Assembly: GCA_020002185.1 (NCBI GenBank)
Contig: CM034531.1
Span: forward strand, 89,899,121-89,963,120
DNA from: Paraescarpia echinospica
Taxonomy: Eukaryota; Annelida; Polychaeta; Sabellida; Siboglinidae
Direction of reading: 5' to 3'
Length of the DNA stretch: 64,000 nucleotides
Positions 62,790 through 64,000 of this stretch are shown here, piece by piece. The position numbers and the translations under genes are program-made. The notes under the pieces were generated by a model. The model was not told the origin of the DNA. It was given only the letters and a program-made list of their open reading frames with translations, and did not search any database. Numbering within the stretch: the stretch's first letter is position 1; each line of letters begins with the position of its first letter.

Positions 62790-63920
62790 GGTATGTCTCA
62801 TTAGTCAAAATAAGTGGATTAGGCCAACCAGGTGATATTTTGTATTTCCTTATCATTTAGACACGGTAACAAGAAAACACAGGATTAATGATGTCGTATA
62901 ATGTATAATTGTTAGGGCGATTGCATGTTCTGAGTATCATAAATAACGGTCAAATAGGTTGACATAGTCGACTGCCTGGATATTCTGGCGTGTCATTTTT
63001 GTAATTCGTCAACGAGTGTTTGTTCGTCTGTCTTCACTGAACCAGTTGTATTAGAAAATTACGAATATTCACAAAAGGGGACAACGCTAGGGATAACTTG
63101 TTACTTTATAATGCGCAATAATAGTTAAAAATATAATGCATAGATTATATTTCTCAACCGAAGTCGTCTAAGCTAACTTGCTACTTTTTATATTCTATAG
63201 AAATTAATGCCATTGATCGAATGGTAATACTGCGGTAACATTAAGCCTATACAACTCCCAAATTCGAAAACAAAGCCATTCGCTGAAGCTTTTCATGGTA
63301 TGAAGCTACTTCATGCAATACATATAGCAGTACCGTAACTGTCTATTGAGTGTTTAACATTTAACATTTAATCGCCTTCCAATCGCATATCAGTTTTATT
63401 GATGAAACATTATTATGTAATGAAACAAATGCTTCATTAGTATTGGCAATATATTTAATAACAGAACGCCTACTTTTGTTAACAGCAGTCGAAAGAATAT
63501 TAACTTTGCTCGAGTAACGTTCAAACGTGTTCAGGAATATTGATATCACAACAAAATGTTGATTTGATTTTCAATAGTTAACATTTCTCGACAAGAAAAA
63601 CCATTTGCTATACAAACTTTTGACATGTTTCTCTTTGTTTCGGTGACATAGAGAGCAGAAAACACGACTTCCAACATGAAAATCTTTATGGTATGTGATT
63701 TTATTCGTGTTCATCTTCTGTGGGTTTATCTACAGAAATATATTCTGCGCCATAAATATGTATAATGTAGTTTTACATGCGGGTCAGCGATTTCAACGAC
63801 ACAATTAGCGATAACATTGTAAGGTAAGTTAAGCATCCTGCTAAAAATTAGTTGCTAATTTTATGGGAACATTGCTAAATGACACACAAATCGAAGTGCT
63901 ATTTTCAGATATTACAATTT
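62790..63920. repeat. Duplicated segment, better kept copy (partner of 54480-54970)
   Basis: Collinear with 54480-54970 in its first 160 bases and its last 280 bases, with about 680 bases inserted at 62965-63630 that have no match in the other copy. Confidence 0.7.
63676..63690 (+). CDS. First coding exon of a further peptide-family gene, cut by the window edge
   Basis: The acceptor GTGACATAG ends at 63651, a 24-base UTR stretch follows, then ATG plus four codons (MKIFM) and a GTATGT donor in phase 0. This matches the 15-base first exons at 10927, 23832 and 39664 in length, phase and composition (Met, a basic or polar pair, then hydrophobics). No signal exon is seen before 64000. Introns 1 in the other genes are 409-840 bases, so exon 2 should lie just beyond the edge. 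Confidence 0.55.
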
Positions 63921-63937
63921 GCAATATATACATATAT

Positions 63938-64000
63938 ACACTATGTTATATATATATATATATTATATATATATTATATTATATATTATATATATATATA
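63938..64000. repeat. AT-rich repeat at the window end
   Basis: TATATATAT and TATTATAT units run to the edge. Confidence 0.95.

Overview
This window looks like nuclear DNA of a lophotrochozoan-type marine invertebrate. It has no operons or long bacterial ORFs. It has spliced mini-genes with GT-AG introns, many decayed non-LTR retrotransposons (APE endonuclease plus reverse transcriptase), tRNA-derived SINEs, long CA, GA and CTAT microsatellites, and an exact 1000-base assembly gap (35501-36500). A ribbon worm (Nemertea) is my best guess. It rests mainly on the cysteine spacing of the gene family below, which recalls the helical-hairpin B-type neurotoxins of heteronemerteans. No marker gene proves the clade.

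The main content is a cluster of short secreted cysteine-rich peptide genes that no long ORF reveals. The architecture is constant: a 15-base coding micro-exon (Met plus four residues, phase-0 donor), a signal-peptide exon that ends in phase 1, and a last exon for the mature peptide with two Cys-x3-Cys-x6-Cys-x3-Cys modules. Two genes are complete and open: 10927-12365 (79 aa) and 23832-24877 (81 aa). There is also an open orphan last exon (27908-28071), a last exon with an in-frame stop and an 8-base loss (3105-3260), an antisense last-exon fragment (18671-18736), a minus-strand gene with only its first two exons visible (39664-38981), a first exon at the right edge (63676-63690) and a decayed relative of it (54715-54731). 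Long flanking blocks are repeated about every 15 kb, so the locus grew by segmental duplication.

The first complete gene lies inside a larger oddity. Inverted repeats of about 500 bp (9044-9570 and 21130-21620) bound a 12.6 kb unit. The unit holds the N-terminal and C-terminal parts of a multicopy PIN/FEN-like protein. The two parts overlap by a 498-bp direct repeat (10403-10900 and 18738-19235, about 99% identical by eye). Between them lie the peptide gene, its flank, a LINE and the antisense exon fragment. Joining the parts at the repeat would give an element of about 4.2 kb, so an 8335-bp unit seems to have been added by recombination or capture.

Layout: 1-9 kb, duplicated flank, exon pseudogene, a PIN-like pseudogene and a 203-bp satellite; 9-21.6 kb, the composite element; 22-30.5 kb, the second complete gene, the orphan exon and a duplicated flank; 30.5-34.1 kb, two joined LINE fragments; 34.1-36.9 kb, GC-rich repeats around the gap; 37-39.7 kb, the minus-strand gene; 40-46 kb, three older LINE families; 46-49.4 kb, an inverted repeat array and GA microsatellite; 50-58.3 kb, LINEs; 58.3-64 kb, a 41-bp minisatellite, a MITE-like unit with a secreted-type ORF, long microsatellites and a last peptide-gene first exon.
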